A program made the translations under genes and the position numbers. A DNA stretch of 27,018 nucleotides from CAZPMT01 sp964587655. Its GTDB lineage: Bacteria > Hydrogenedentota > Hydrogenedentia > Hydrogenedentales > SLHB01. Position 1 is the stretch's first letter. Every line of letters starts with the position of its first letter. Below, piece after piece: positions 15,953 to 23,293 of this stretch. The stretch spans positions 1 through 27,018 of the forward strand of contig CAZPMT010000072.1 in NCBI GenBank assembly GCA_964587655.1. Reading direction: 5' to 3'. Under the pieces are notes generated by a model. It was not told where the DNA came from and searched no databases. It saw nothing but the letters and a program-made list of their open reading frames with translations.

Positions 15953-16963
15953 TTATCCCTCCAGCACTTTCAGGACCTCGAGCACCGGACGCATGCACGC
16001 GTCCAGATCATTGGATTGCGGCATCGTGACGGACACGATCGACTTCTGTCTGTGGAGGGTCTTCGCCAACGTCTCGGCGACCTGCCGGACCTGGCTGGCC
16101 TCGAGCAGCGGGTCGAGGGCCATTCCGGACAACGCGTCGAGGGCCATCCATGCCTTCTCGAGTGCTCCCAGGACCACGGGCCAGTTCACCCAGAGCGGCG
16201 GAGCGCCTTTTCCGGTCAACGCTTTGGCCAGGTTCTTCGATTCGAGACGGCAGAGCCGCTCTCGTTTCTCGCGAAGGGAAAACACGTATTGTGACAGCGC
16301 CATGTCGTCCAGAACGTCGTGTACGGTCTTCTGTGCATAGTGCGTCTCCATGGCGATTTCGCGCGGATAGCCGGCCGTGTGCGTCATGAGATACAGCAGG
16401 ATCTCGCACCGCGCGTTCACGCCGATCAGCGACCGCAGCCGCGGCAGTATAGCTCCCGGGCCGCTCGTGCGAAACGCGGCGTGACGGCGAAGTCGAATGG
16501 CGTCTCTCGAAAACCCGGCGGACGAAAAGCTGGCGTCCTGTTCGCCCGTCACCGGCAACGTGCCGCCGTCTTTCAGCAGAAAAAGCGGGCCCCGATCCGA
16601 AACCGGGAGCCGCAATTGGTCCAGATTGTGCCATCGCTGCTGTCGCGTCTGAGAGCAAAGAAAGCGGGCCACCGCCCCTGCAACGGCCGTTCCCGAAAAC
16701 AGCTTCCGCTTGAAGAGCGTGTGCAGCCGCTGCGTGTTGATGAAGCGTTCGTACGACGCCAGCCAGTCCAGGGCCTCATCGAACAACCGCGCGTCGTACC
16801 GCCCGAACGTGCACGTCGCCGCGAACAGCGCCTCGGGATCCATATAATGCCGTTTCACCCGCGGCGCGTGGCCCGGAACGCCGAGCGTCGACCATTGCCG
16901 CCAAAGAAGGTCGAGCATCGCGTCGAGGATCTTGTTCCTATAGGTTTTCAGCGACCCGCCCAT
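15953..16963 (-). CDS. winged-helix protein partnered with nucleotidyltransferase
   Basis: 336 residues. The N-terminal half is helical, rich in Arg/Trp, with no motif I can name (LDAMLDLLWRQWSTLGVPG, then FGRYDARLFDEALDWLASYE). A winged helix-turn-helix is apparent at about 188-255: LIGVNARCEILLYLMTHTAG followed by YPREIAMETHYAQKTVHDVL, then DDMALSQYVFSLREKRERLC as the wing. The C-terminal 80 residues are helical. The gene starts inside the upstream nucleotidyltransferase gene (26-bp overlap), so translation is coupled. By analogy with AbiEi-type antitoxins it could repress the operon or neutralise the nucleotidyltransferase; this is inference. It could instead be a host regulator. Confidence 0.75.
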   Translation of the reverse strand: MGGSLKTYRNKILDAMLDLLWRQWSTLGVPGHAPRVKRHYMDPEALFAATCTFGRYDARLFDEALDWLASYERFINTQRLHTLFKRKLFSGTAVAGAVARFLCSQTRQQRWHNLDQLRLPVSDRGPLFLLKDGGTLPVTGEQDASFSSAGFSRDAIRLRRHAAFRTSGPGAILPRLRSLIGVNARCEILLYLMTHTAGYPREIAMETHYAQKTVHDVLDDMALSQYVFSLREKRERLCRLESKNLAKALTGKGAPPLWVNWPVVLGALEKAWMALDALSGMALDPLLEASQVRQVAETLAKTLHRQKSIVSVTMPQSNDLDACMRPVLEVLKVLEG

Positions 16964-17534
16964 AGCCTAGACCGCCTATCAGCCCCTTGAGTGCTCCATG
17001 AAAGTCCGCCGATGGATCGCAGGCCAAAGCCCAACGGGCAGCCTGCTCCAGTTCCTCTTCACTGGGACGCAATGCCATGAGGTCTTCCGTGTGACGGCCT
17101 CCAACCCTTGCCGCCGCATAAAGTTTGAAATAGACCAGGTCCACCCGATCCACAAAAAAGACGCGCAGGAACTTGCCGTAGCTGCGGCAAACCGTCCTGC
17201 GCAGCAGGCCCTCCGGAAGTCCCATCTGAAACAGGCCGTGTGCATCCTTGCTGGGCTCGTTGTTGAGCCAATCCGGCGGCAGGTCCAGCGTTCTAGCCAC
17301 CTCGGAGGCGGCCTGAAGAAGACTCTCAGGTAACGGCACCGGCGCGACCACCTGGTCCAGATCATCAAGCAGAGCAAGGACATCCACATCCTGAGTCGTA
17401 CGCTCGCGCAAACCCCTGGCCAGAAGCGCCGCACCCCCGCAAACCACCAACTTGACCGGCGCACCCTCGTGAAGCTCCAGGATTCCACCCAGCAGCCTCA
17501 ACGCCTTGTCCAATTCACGCTGGCTCGAGAGCAT
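16938..17534 (-). CDS. DUF6036-like nucleotidyltransferase
   Basis: 198 residues from the ATG at 17534; a GTG at 17546 in the same frame is possible and would add four residues. The minimal nucleotidyltransferase signature is clear: VVCGGAALLARGLRERTTQD then VDVLAL, i.e. G-G-A followed by Arg, Thr and the D-x-D metal-binding pair. The second half has VFFVDRVDLVYFKLYAAARV, HTEDLMALRPSEEEL and a helical end, the pattern of DUF6036/AbiEii-like proteins. Some relatives are toxins that transfer nucleotides to tRNA ends. It is first in a two-gene unit with the winged-helix gene and is preceded by a good promoter. Confidence 0.8.
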   Translation of the reverse strand: MLSSQRELDKALRLLGGILELHEGAPVKLVVCGGAALLARGLRERTTQDVDVLALLDDLDQVVAPVPLPESLLQAASEVARTLDLPPDWLNNEPSKDAHGLFQMGLPEGLLRRTVCRSYGKFLRVFFVDRVDLVYFKLYAAARVGGRHTEDLMALRPSEEELEQAARWALACDPSADFHGALKGLIGGLGYGRVAENL

Positions 17535-17563
17535 AACAGGACCCACTCACTTCTAGTGGTTAA

Positions 17564-17592
17564 ACTATAGCACACGACGGCCTAAACTTCAA
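17564..17592 (-). promoter_or_regulatory. sigma-70-type promoter of the NTase/winged-helix operon
   Basis: On the minus strand TTGAAG (17587-17592), a 17-bp spacer and TATAGT (17564-17569). The -10 matches five of six consensus bases and the -35 four. The predicted start point is about 20 bp before the ATG at 17534, giving a short leader. A small palindrome, CACTTCTAGTG, lies between promoter and start and could be an operator. Confidence 0.55.
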
Positions 17593-17876
17593 CTGAAATG
17601 AGGAGCCCATCGCAACCATTCACTCACAGTTGGATTGCCGAATGCGCCATCCACCAGCAGGTCCTCTTGGTCCTTGGTATTCTGACTTCTGTATTCTGAA
17701 TTCCGTCACGGAGGGATACACGTGCGCTGAAGCCGCATGCAGGGGCCAGAAGGACTGTGGGGAACGACAAGACCTGTAGATGAAGGCCGCGGTTCTCAAT
17801 GCACCCCTGTTATCTCAATACCGAAGTGCACGGGCTAAAGCGTCACTAACGACAGACAGTGGCTACACTCGATTGC
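17593..17876. other. intergenic stretch with a heptamer tract
   Basis: No gene that I can support. It contains a degenerate 7-bp-period tract at 17677-17704, which read on the minus strand is AGAATAC, AGAAGTC and AGAATAC units. This tract is related to those at 21729, 21846 and 22019. The remainder is unremarkable; it separates two minus-strand genes. Confidence 0.5.
17677..17704 (-). repeat. heptamer tandem tract A
   Basis: On the minus strand: GGAATTC, AGAATAC, AGAAGTC, AGAATAC. It shares the AGAAGTC unit with tracts B and C, about 4 kb away. Confidence 0.6.
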
Positions 17877-20800
17877 CTATCTCCTCCTCTTGATTGCGCC
17901 GAGGCCGCTCAACACGCACGCCGCGGCCAGAAGACCGACGGACACGATCCCCGCCACCGGCACGGCCGACCCGACGCTAACAACCTCGATTACGCCGGCA
18001 AAGCCCAGGTCGCAGTTGCCCGCGGCATCGCACGATGTCCCGTCATCAATCGTGATAGTCAACGTTCCCTGCCCCTCTATGTTGTCAATCGTGATGAGGC
18101 GCGTGAACACAGCCTTAGCATCCGAAACGAACACCTCTCCCTGGGCCTCCCCGGTTTCAATCAGATGAACGTTATCCTTGGTCAAGCTCACGGTGTCGGC
18201 GCCGTCGTACGTGACCGTATACGTGACTGGGTCGTTCTCAGTGGCTAAAGCCGATGGCGCGCTGATATCCACCGTAGGCGGAATCGTGTCGCGGGTGACG
18301 CTCAATTGCGGCGCCGCCATGTTCCCGTTCGCGGCGGCGTCGTGAGCTGCATCCGCCGGGATGTCCGCGGTGATAGCACCCTGATAGTCCGCCGGGTTCG
18401 GCGTCAGTTCGAAGGTGTATTCGGACGAGGAGACAACGGTGAAGTTGCCCACGGTCGCATGGGCCGCGTTGATGTCTCCAGCGTCAAAGCCGGACACGGG
18501 CTCATCGAATGTCACGGTTACAGGGATGACTGACGCATTGGTCGGGTCGTGCGGGCTGGAAAGAGAAACCGTTGGCGACGTCTTATCGATTTGATACACT
18601 TGCCCGTTCACGAAAGAGCCGCCCAGGGGATATCCGTCGATATCCACAATCGAGAGATCCGCGTCAATGAGATCGATGCTCAAGGAGCCGTCCCCGGCAC
18701 CCGTGTCCACCGTCACCGTCCATTGCGTGTTGTCCGATCCGCCGACCACCTGCACCGCCGTGACCGTCGCGCCGGTCAGCCCGCCGCTCGCATCGATCAC
18801 AAAGTCAGCGATTTGGACGTTCTCGACGTGCATGCTGAAATACGCCGTGAAATGCACTGTCTGGACGTTTGTCGGCGTCGGATCGGTAGCCAGAATGGCA
18901 TCCACCGTGGTTGGTGTGAGTATATCGATCGTCAACTCTCCATTAGTGGGATCCAGGGCCGTGTTGCCCGCACAGTCCGTCGCGCGCGCATCCACGTCGT
19001 ACGTGTGCGGCGGGTCGCCATCGAGCAGGTCTGTCACCTGCGCGCTCCAGTTCGTCCCGTTGACCGTGCCGGGGTAGACGTGCCCGTTCACCGTGACCTC
19101 GCAGCCGCAGATGCCGCTTTCGTTGTCCTGTATGGTCCCGGACAGCAGCGGCGTCCGGTTCCGCGTCGTCAACGGATTGACCGTGATCGTTGGGAGCACG
19201 CCAATACCGGGGGTCTGACCCGAATTCGCGTTTTCATCGACGTGATAGCACAACAAGTCCTGCACGTTCTGGACCGGCGCCACCGTCACGGTCGCCGTGG
19301 CGCCGTTACGCATCTCGCCCCCGCCCCATGTCAGCGTGTAGGTGTTCCCCGAACGTAATACGACCGAATCCGGATGTGCGGCTAAGTTGCCCATGCCGTC
19401 GCCCGATAACGTGTAGTTGGCGGGTTCCGTGACGCCGACGCCCATCGCATGGCTGAACGTGACGTCGATCGAGCGCAAGGTAACTGCGGCAACGCTGACC
19501 ACCGTCGGATGTTCCCCAGGGGTCTTCGAAGCCTGCGCCGTGCCGCCGTCAAAGCCCTGGTTGATCCGGCTGCCGTTGGGACACGGCTCTGCCTCGTAAT
19601 CGTAAGGCCATGTCGAATCCGGCTGGCCGGCGTCGATTGTCGGACTGCTCTGCGCATCATCCGTCCATGCCCCGTCGTGATAGCTGCCTTCCGTGCTCAT
19701 CACGTGGTAATCGCCGCCGGCCGGATTGACAAACAGCGGGTTCACATTCAGTGAATTCGCGTCCTGGCCCGTCGACGTCCGCCATTCCCCCAGCGTCGGA
19801 CGCGTGGCGCCCGCGTTGTACCCAACGCCCGCACCCCCTGTGGCATAGTACGTGTTATAGTCGAACGTGCCCGACAAGCTCGACTGGATGTAGAAGCAGA
19901 CCTTGCCAGCTCCGTCCGTGTGAACGATGTTGTTCCGGAAATTACATGTTCCGCCGCTGGCCCGATAATAGTACGCCCCGTGCGAGCCGTTCCCCGCCAA
20001 GGTGTTGTTCACCGCCGTCACCGTCTGCGACCAAAAATTCGAAGTGTACATATAGAGCCCGCGCGAACCGTTACTCACGCTCAGGTTGTTGGACACCGTT
20101 ACCGCCGAGCTCTGCGCATACGCGTAAATGCCGTCGCCCGTATTATTGCGCACTGTGTTCCCGGTTGTCGTCCCCCCGGAACAGTAGATCCCCGTCGTGG
20201 TATTGTTCTGCACCGTGTTGCCCGTTATCGTCCCCGTGCCGTTGATGCCCGTACCCGTGTTGTCCCGCACCAGGCAATCCGCCACCGTGTTGCCGCTGCC
20301 GGGAACATTCACCCCGACGTTGCCATTGCCGTACACCTCGCAGTTGAGCGCCTCGCCGCCCGTCCCCGCAAGATTGATCCCATAATACCCGCGCGTCGCC
20401 TTGATACCGTCTACCCGCACGTAGGCGCCAGTCGCCTCGAACACCCGGCTCGTCGAGATCCCCGCCGCGTTCCGATCCAGCACCGTAAGCAGCGTGCCAT
20501 CCAATTCCGTCGCGCCCACAAACCGGACTGGGTTGCCGGAGTCGCCGCCGTCTGCGGCGCCCACCGTGATGTTCGCAGTCAGCGGATAGACCCCCGTGTC
20601 GATGTTGATTAGGTCGCCGCCCTCGAGGTTGTACGTGTCAACGATATATTGAACGCTCGTGTTCGGGGCCGCAGGCGTCAAACCATTGTTAACGGGACTT
20701 CCTGCCGCCGTGCAGTATTTGTCGTTGCTGGTTGATGTGTCGTTTACGTAGAACGTCAGGATGCCGATGCGGAAATCACCGCCTGCAATCGTCACCGAGA

Positions 20801-21116
20801 GATCCTCGTTACACGTCAGGCGCGCCCGGTAGAATGGGCTTGGGGGCATCCCCGTGACGTCCCACGGATACCAGTTCGGACTCGCCAGGACACTGGCCGC
20901 AAGCAGGGTCCAGTTTGTGCCGCCGTCGGACGAGTACTCGATCTTCAGCGTATCGGATGGCGTCCAACTCGTGCCGGTTCGCTGCCAGCGGATATCGTGG
21001 GTGCCCGTGATCCACACCTCGAGACCGACCGGTTCGAGGAGCGTCAGAACCCGCTCCGCAAATGCGCTCGACGCAAAAGAAACAAGAATGATAACGAATG
21101 CAAGAATCTTCTTCAT
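17877..21116 (-). CDS. large secreted beta-helix/Ig-like protein with C-terminal sorting tail
   Basis: 1079 residues. The signal peptide is MKKILAFVIILVSFASSAFA; AAGGGG near the ATG supports the start. Residues about 25-110 resemble a small beta-sandwich domain (VWITGTHDIRWQRTGTSW, IEYSSDGGTNW). A right-handed beta-helix follows to about 480, with repeated NTVRNNTG / GNGN(V)GVN rungs and a typical ending (NPLFVNPAGGDYHVMS). Four or five Ig-like modules occupy about 545-1045, including PTNASVIPVTVTFDEPVSGF, related in style to the modules of the 1723-5598 product. The C-terminus is a short motif VPVAG, a hydrophobic helix and a final RRR: the three-part layout of CTERM-type sorting signals, although I cannot assign a named class. 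Probably surface-attached. Confidence 0.9.
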   Translation of the reverse strand: MKKILAFVIILVSFASSAFAERVLTLLEPVGLEVWITGTHDIRWQRTGTSWTPSDTLKIEYSSDGGTNWTLLAASVLASPNWYPWDVTGMPPSPFYRARLTCNEDLSVTIAGGDFRIGILTFYVNDTSTSNDKYCTAAGSPVNNGLTPAAPNTSVQYIVDTYNLEGGDLINIDTGVYPLTANITVGAADGGDSGNPVRFVGATELDGTLLTVLDRNAAGISTSRVFEATGAYVRVDGIKATRGYYGINLAGTGGEALNCEVYGNGNVGVNVPGSGNTVADCLVRDNTGTGINGTGTITGNTVQNNTTTGIYCSGGTTTGNTVRNNTGDGIYAYAQSSAVTVSNNLSVSNGSRGLYMYTSNFWSQTVTAVNNTLAGNGSHGAYYYRASGGTCNFRNNIVHTDGAGKVCFYIQSSLSGTFDYNTYYATGGAGVGYNAGATRPTLGEWRTSTGQDANSLNVNPLFVNPAGGDYHVMSTEGSYHDGAWTDDAQSSPTIDAGQPDSTWPYDYEAEPCPNGSRINQGFDGGTAQASKTPGEHPTVVSVAAVTLRSIDVTFSHAMGVGVTEPANYTLSGDGMGNLAAHPDSVVLRSGNTYTLTWGGGEMRNGATATVTVAPVQNVQDLLCYHVDENANSGQTPGIGVLPTITVNPLTTRNRTPLLSGTIQDNESGICGCEVTVNGHVYPGTVNGTNWSAQVTDLLDGDPPHTYDVDARATDCAGNTALDPTNGELTIDILTPTTVDAILATDPTPTNVQTVHFTAYFSMHVENVQIADFVIDASGGLTGATVTAVQVVGGSDNTQWTVTVDTGAGDGSLSIDLIDADLSIVDIDGYPLGGSFVNGQVYQIDKTSPTVSLSSPHDPTNASVIPVTVTFDEPVSGFDAGDINAAHATVGNFTVVSSSEYTFELTPNPADYQGAITADIPADAAHDAAANGNMAAPQLSVTRDTIPPTVDISAPSALATENDPVTYTVTYDGADTVSLTKDNVHLIETGEAQGEVFVSDAKAVFTRLITIDNIEGQGTLTITIDDGTSCDAAGNCDLGFAGVIEVVSVGSAVPVAGIVSVGLLAAACVLSGLGAIKRRR

Positions 21117-21262
21117 GGCCCCTTCTTTCCGTTACTTTAGCGCGTTCCCCGTCAAGAGAAACGAGAATACCTCTCCCGTAATGATGTGCGTACCCGAAAA
21201 CTCCCTCCCGCCTACTGCGCCGGAGTTCCTCTTAATGGTCTCCGTGCGACTCTTTCGCATAA

Positions 21263-21291
21263 ACCATAGATCATTCGAGTCGGCTTGTCAA
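21263..21291 (-). promoter_or_regulatory. sigma-70 promoter at the end of an IS remnant
   Basis: Minus strand TTGACA (21286-21291, perfect), a 17-bp spacer and TATGGT (21263-21268, four of six). It faces the secreted beta-helix gene, leaving a leader of about 140 nt. The -35 lies inside the last codons of the IS3-type transposase remnant and the -10 just past its stop. Confidence 0.55.
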
Positions 21292-21603
21292 GGGAGAGTG
21301 TTCAGGATTTTCAGGCATTCCTTCGAGCACCTCCCTTCGGGCGGTCTGGCGACGCACTTTTCGTTCGGCGCAGGCCGCTTCGAGTTTGCAGTCGCGCGCC
21401 GCGAGAATCTCGGTATCACGGCCTTCGAGTTTGTCTTTGGGCGTCACAAATCCGATGGCGCTCTGCAGTCGGACCTCGTTGTAGCGCGCCACGAATTGGC
21501 CCACGATACGTCGAGCGATAGCCGCGTTCCTGGCCGAATGCACCCGGTCTTCAGCGACTTGTACCACCGCTCGACTCTCCGGCAGTTCCGCGGACTACGG
21601 AAT
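21271..21603 (-). pseudogene. IS3-family transposase 3' remnant, frameshifted
   Basis: The C-terminal part of an IS3-type integrase-core transposase. One frame reads ERWYKSLKTGCIRPGTRLSL (about 21587 down to 21525) and another continues RRIVGQFVARYNEVRLQSAI then GFVTPKDKLEGRDTEILAAR, ending at 21271. The two blocks are contiguous in intact relatives (xxSLDDARRIVxQFV), so a small deletion near 21525, about 7 bp by comparison with that pattern, has broken the frame. The upstream catalytic domain is missing and no terminal inverted repeat is visible. Non-functional. Confidence 0.8.
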
Positions 21604-21728
21604 ACGTCCGGAACCGCCGAGTAACACCATATTCAATCCCTCCGACGAGCCATTCGCGAGCCACTCGGCCGTTCGTGACTAATGGGCGAATCCCGAAGGC
21701 AGTAACCCTAAGAACGTCGGTAGGGGCC

Positions 21729-21763
21729 AGAAGTCAGGAGTCAGGAGTCAGTAGCCAGAATGA
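21729..21763 (+). repeat. heptamer tandem tract B
   Basis: Five consecutive 7-bp units: AGAAGTC, AGGAGTC, AGGAGTC, AGTAGCC, AGAATGA. Confidence 0.75.
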
Positions 21764-21845
21764 GACCGTCTTGCGACGATAGTCTCTTTCACCCGTGGGT
21801 GACTCTCGGAACGTCGTTCAACCAAACATTACCCCAGTGCCGGCA

Positions 21846-21886
21846 CTATTCTGACTTCTGTCTCCTGTCTTCTGACTGCTCTTTCT
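21846..21886 (-). repeat. heptamer tandem tract C, inverted to tract B
   Basis: Read on the minus strand: AGAAAG, AGCAGTC, AGAAGAC, AGGAGAC, AGAAGTC, AGAATAG. It shares the AGAAGTC unit with tract B and lies 83 bp away in inverted orientation, so the pair could fold as a long imperfect stem. Confidence 0.7.
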
Positions 21887-22018
21887 GGGGTGACACAGTG
21901 CGCCAATTCCCGCCGCCCTACCCGCCATAATCTAAGTATTATGCGCAAAAATTGAAGATTAGCAAATCAAACACCCCTTGTTTCGCACAGAGACTATTAT
22001 CAGACGTTCTCCAAATCG

Positions 22019-22075
22019 AGGCTGTAGGCTGAAGGCTTGGAGGCTGGAAACCCGAAACCCAAGACCCGAAACCCG
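22019..22075 (+). repeat. heptamer tandem tract D
   Basis: Eight units: AGGCTGT, AGGCTGA, AGGCTTGG (8 bp), AGGCTGG, AAACCCG, AAACCCA, AGACCCG, AAACCCG. The same 7-bp period as tracts A-C with a different consensus, changing in mid-tract. Confidence 0.75.
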
Positions 22076-22119
22076 ATGAATAACTCCGTCTGCAATTCGT
22101 CTTCTTCTCGGACGAGTCT

Positions 22120-22124
22120 GGAGG
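22120..22124 (+). promoter_or_regulatory. ribosome binding site fixing the sigma-factor start
   Basis: GGAGG seven bases before the ATG at 22132. The alternative ATG at 22204, nearer to the conserved domain, has no ribosome site. Confidence 0.8.
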
Positions 22125-22131
22125 TTGGCTT

Positions 22132-22842
22132 ATGGGTATTCCGCTGGAGGTCGCATTGCAGCGGCGTGATCGCGTGCCTGCCTTTCTGTATGATATCGTT
22201 CCCATGGAAGGCAATGCTCAGAGAACGGAGCCGCGGAGCGTCGCGGAGACTCACGAGGCTTCCGACGCCGCGCTCGTATCCAGTGCGCGAACCGGCGGGT
22301 TCGACGCCTTCGAAGAGTTGGTCCGGCGCTATAGGAACGACGTCTTCCGGTTGTGTTATCACTTCATCGGCAACCGGGAAGAGGCGTGGGATTTGTCCCA
22401 GGAGGCGTTCATCAAGGCCTACAGCGCCTTGGCGCGCTTCCGGGGAGAGGCGAGCTTCAAGACCTGGCTTCTGCGGATCGCGGCGAACCAGTGCAGGGAT
22501 TTCCTGAAGAAGCGCCGCTTGCCCACCGTCGGTTTCGATGACGCATTGCGGGCGGACGGAGCGTCCAGTTCCATCCTCGAGCCCGACCGCGCGGTCGAGG
22601 CGGAGGAGATCGGACGCGCCATCGAGTCGGCTATTCAGGGCCTTCCTCTCAAACACCGGACAGCCTTCATCCTGCGGGAGTACGAGGGCATGACGTACGA
22701 GGAGATGGCCCACGTCATGGACTGCAACCTGGGCACGGTAATGAGCCGTCTGCATCACGCCAGGCGCAAGCTCCAGCGGCGTCTGAGCGATATGGGGATC
22801 GCGCCCGGAGGATCAAAGAAGGAGGGAAATCGCTATGTTTGA
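22132..22842 (+). CDS. ECF (RpoE-like) RNA polymerase sigma factor
   Basis: 236 residues. Region 2 spans about 59-128: AFEELVRRYRNDVFRLCYHF, then DLSQEAFIKAYSALARFRGE with the core-binding and -10-recognition helices, then SFKTWLLRIAANQCRDFLKK. Region 4 spans about 165-222: GLPLKHRTAFILREYEGMTY, EEMAHVMDCNLGTVMSRLHH and ARRKLQRRL, a standard -35-binding HTH. Between them is an acidic/Ser linker of about 40 residues. The 58-residue N-terminal extension before region 2 is longer than usual and contains no known domain. The stop overlaps the anti-sigma start by 8 bp, the usual arrangement for co-translated sigma/anti-sigma pairs. Target promoters are unknown. Confidence 0.95.
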   Translation: MGIPLEVALQRRDRVPAFLYDIVPMEGNAQRTEPRSVAETHEASDAALVSSARTGGFDAFEELVRRYRNDVFRLCYHFIGNREEAWDLSQEAFIKAYSALARFRGEASFKTWLLRIAANQCRDFLKKRRLPTVGFDDALRADGASSSILEPDRAVEAEEIGRAIESAIQGLPLKHRTAFILREYEGMTYEEMAHVMDCNLGTVMSRLHHARRKLQRRLSDMGIAPGGSKKEGNRYV

Positions 22843-23293
22843 ATGTCGTTGGACGTATGATGTGGAACGCTGGTTTGACGGCGAGCACCCTGAGCCCGAC
22901 CGTGTGCGCGGTCACGTCGAGACATGCACGGCCTGCGCCGAGCGCCTCGCACGCATGCAGGAGATGCGCGCCGGGCTTCAGAGCGTGGCGAAGCATCAGG
23001 AGATCGCCGAACCCCAACTCAACGCCTTTATCGAAGGCATCCGGGAGCGCGTCGAATCGCCCGGGCGAAGCCATCGCGGGATATGGGCGCTGGCGTCCCT
23101 GACCGCCGCCGCGCTGATCGTCGCCATCGCCACTTTCGCGGTATTCACTAACGGGCCGGGCACTGTCGATGCCACAGTCGTTGAATCCTGCACCTCGGAG
23201 ATCCAAGGGGCCACGGTCGAGTCCTACTCCTCCAAGGACGGCGTCACGACGATCTGGCTGAAGGTCCCCGCGGCGCAGGACGACATCCTATGA
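22835..23293 (+). CDS. membrane anti-sigma factor with zinc-binding motif
   Basis: 152 residues. An N-terminal ZAS-like region has His and two Cys in HVETCTACAERL (H-x3-C-x2-C, residues about 28-35), with a further upstream Cys4 (MFEC). A single transmembrane helix lies at about 88-110 (ALASLTAAALIVAIATFAVF). The short external part contains one Cys and ends in a beta-rich stretch (VTTIWLKVP). Family members bind and silence the cognate ECF sigma factor at the membrane until a signal releases it. It overlaps the sigma gene by 8 bp and the next gene by 4 bp, so all three are coupled. Confidence 0.9.
   Translation: MFECRWTYDVERWFDGEHPEPDRVRGHVETCTACAERLARMQEMRAGLQSVAKHQEIAEPQLNAFIEGIRERVESPGRSHRGIWALASLTAAALIVAIATFAVFTNGPGTVDATVVESCTSEIQGATVESYSSKDGVTTIWLKVPAAQDDIL

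Larger units (their letters stand above)
21604..22131. other. repeat-rich intergenic region upstream of the sigma operon
   Basis: About 530 bp with no gene that I can support. It holds heptamer tracts at 21729-21763, 21846-21886 (inverted relative to the first) and 22019-22075. A perfect small palindrome, TCACCCGTGGGTGA, lies at 21789-21802, and an AT-rich block at about 21925-22010 may carry the sigma-operon promoter, although no convincing -35/-10 pair was found. Confidence 0.6.

Noticed and set aside
21604..22131. Possible CRISPR-like array from repeated short units
   Set aside because: The repeats are contiguous 7-bp units without spacers, in both orientations; not a CRISPR layout.
22000..22758. 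252-codon minus-strand frame opposite the sigma factor
   Set aside because: Antisense to a clear ECF sigma factor, and it runs through the heptamer repeat tract.
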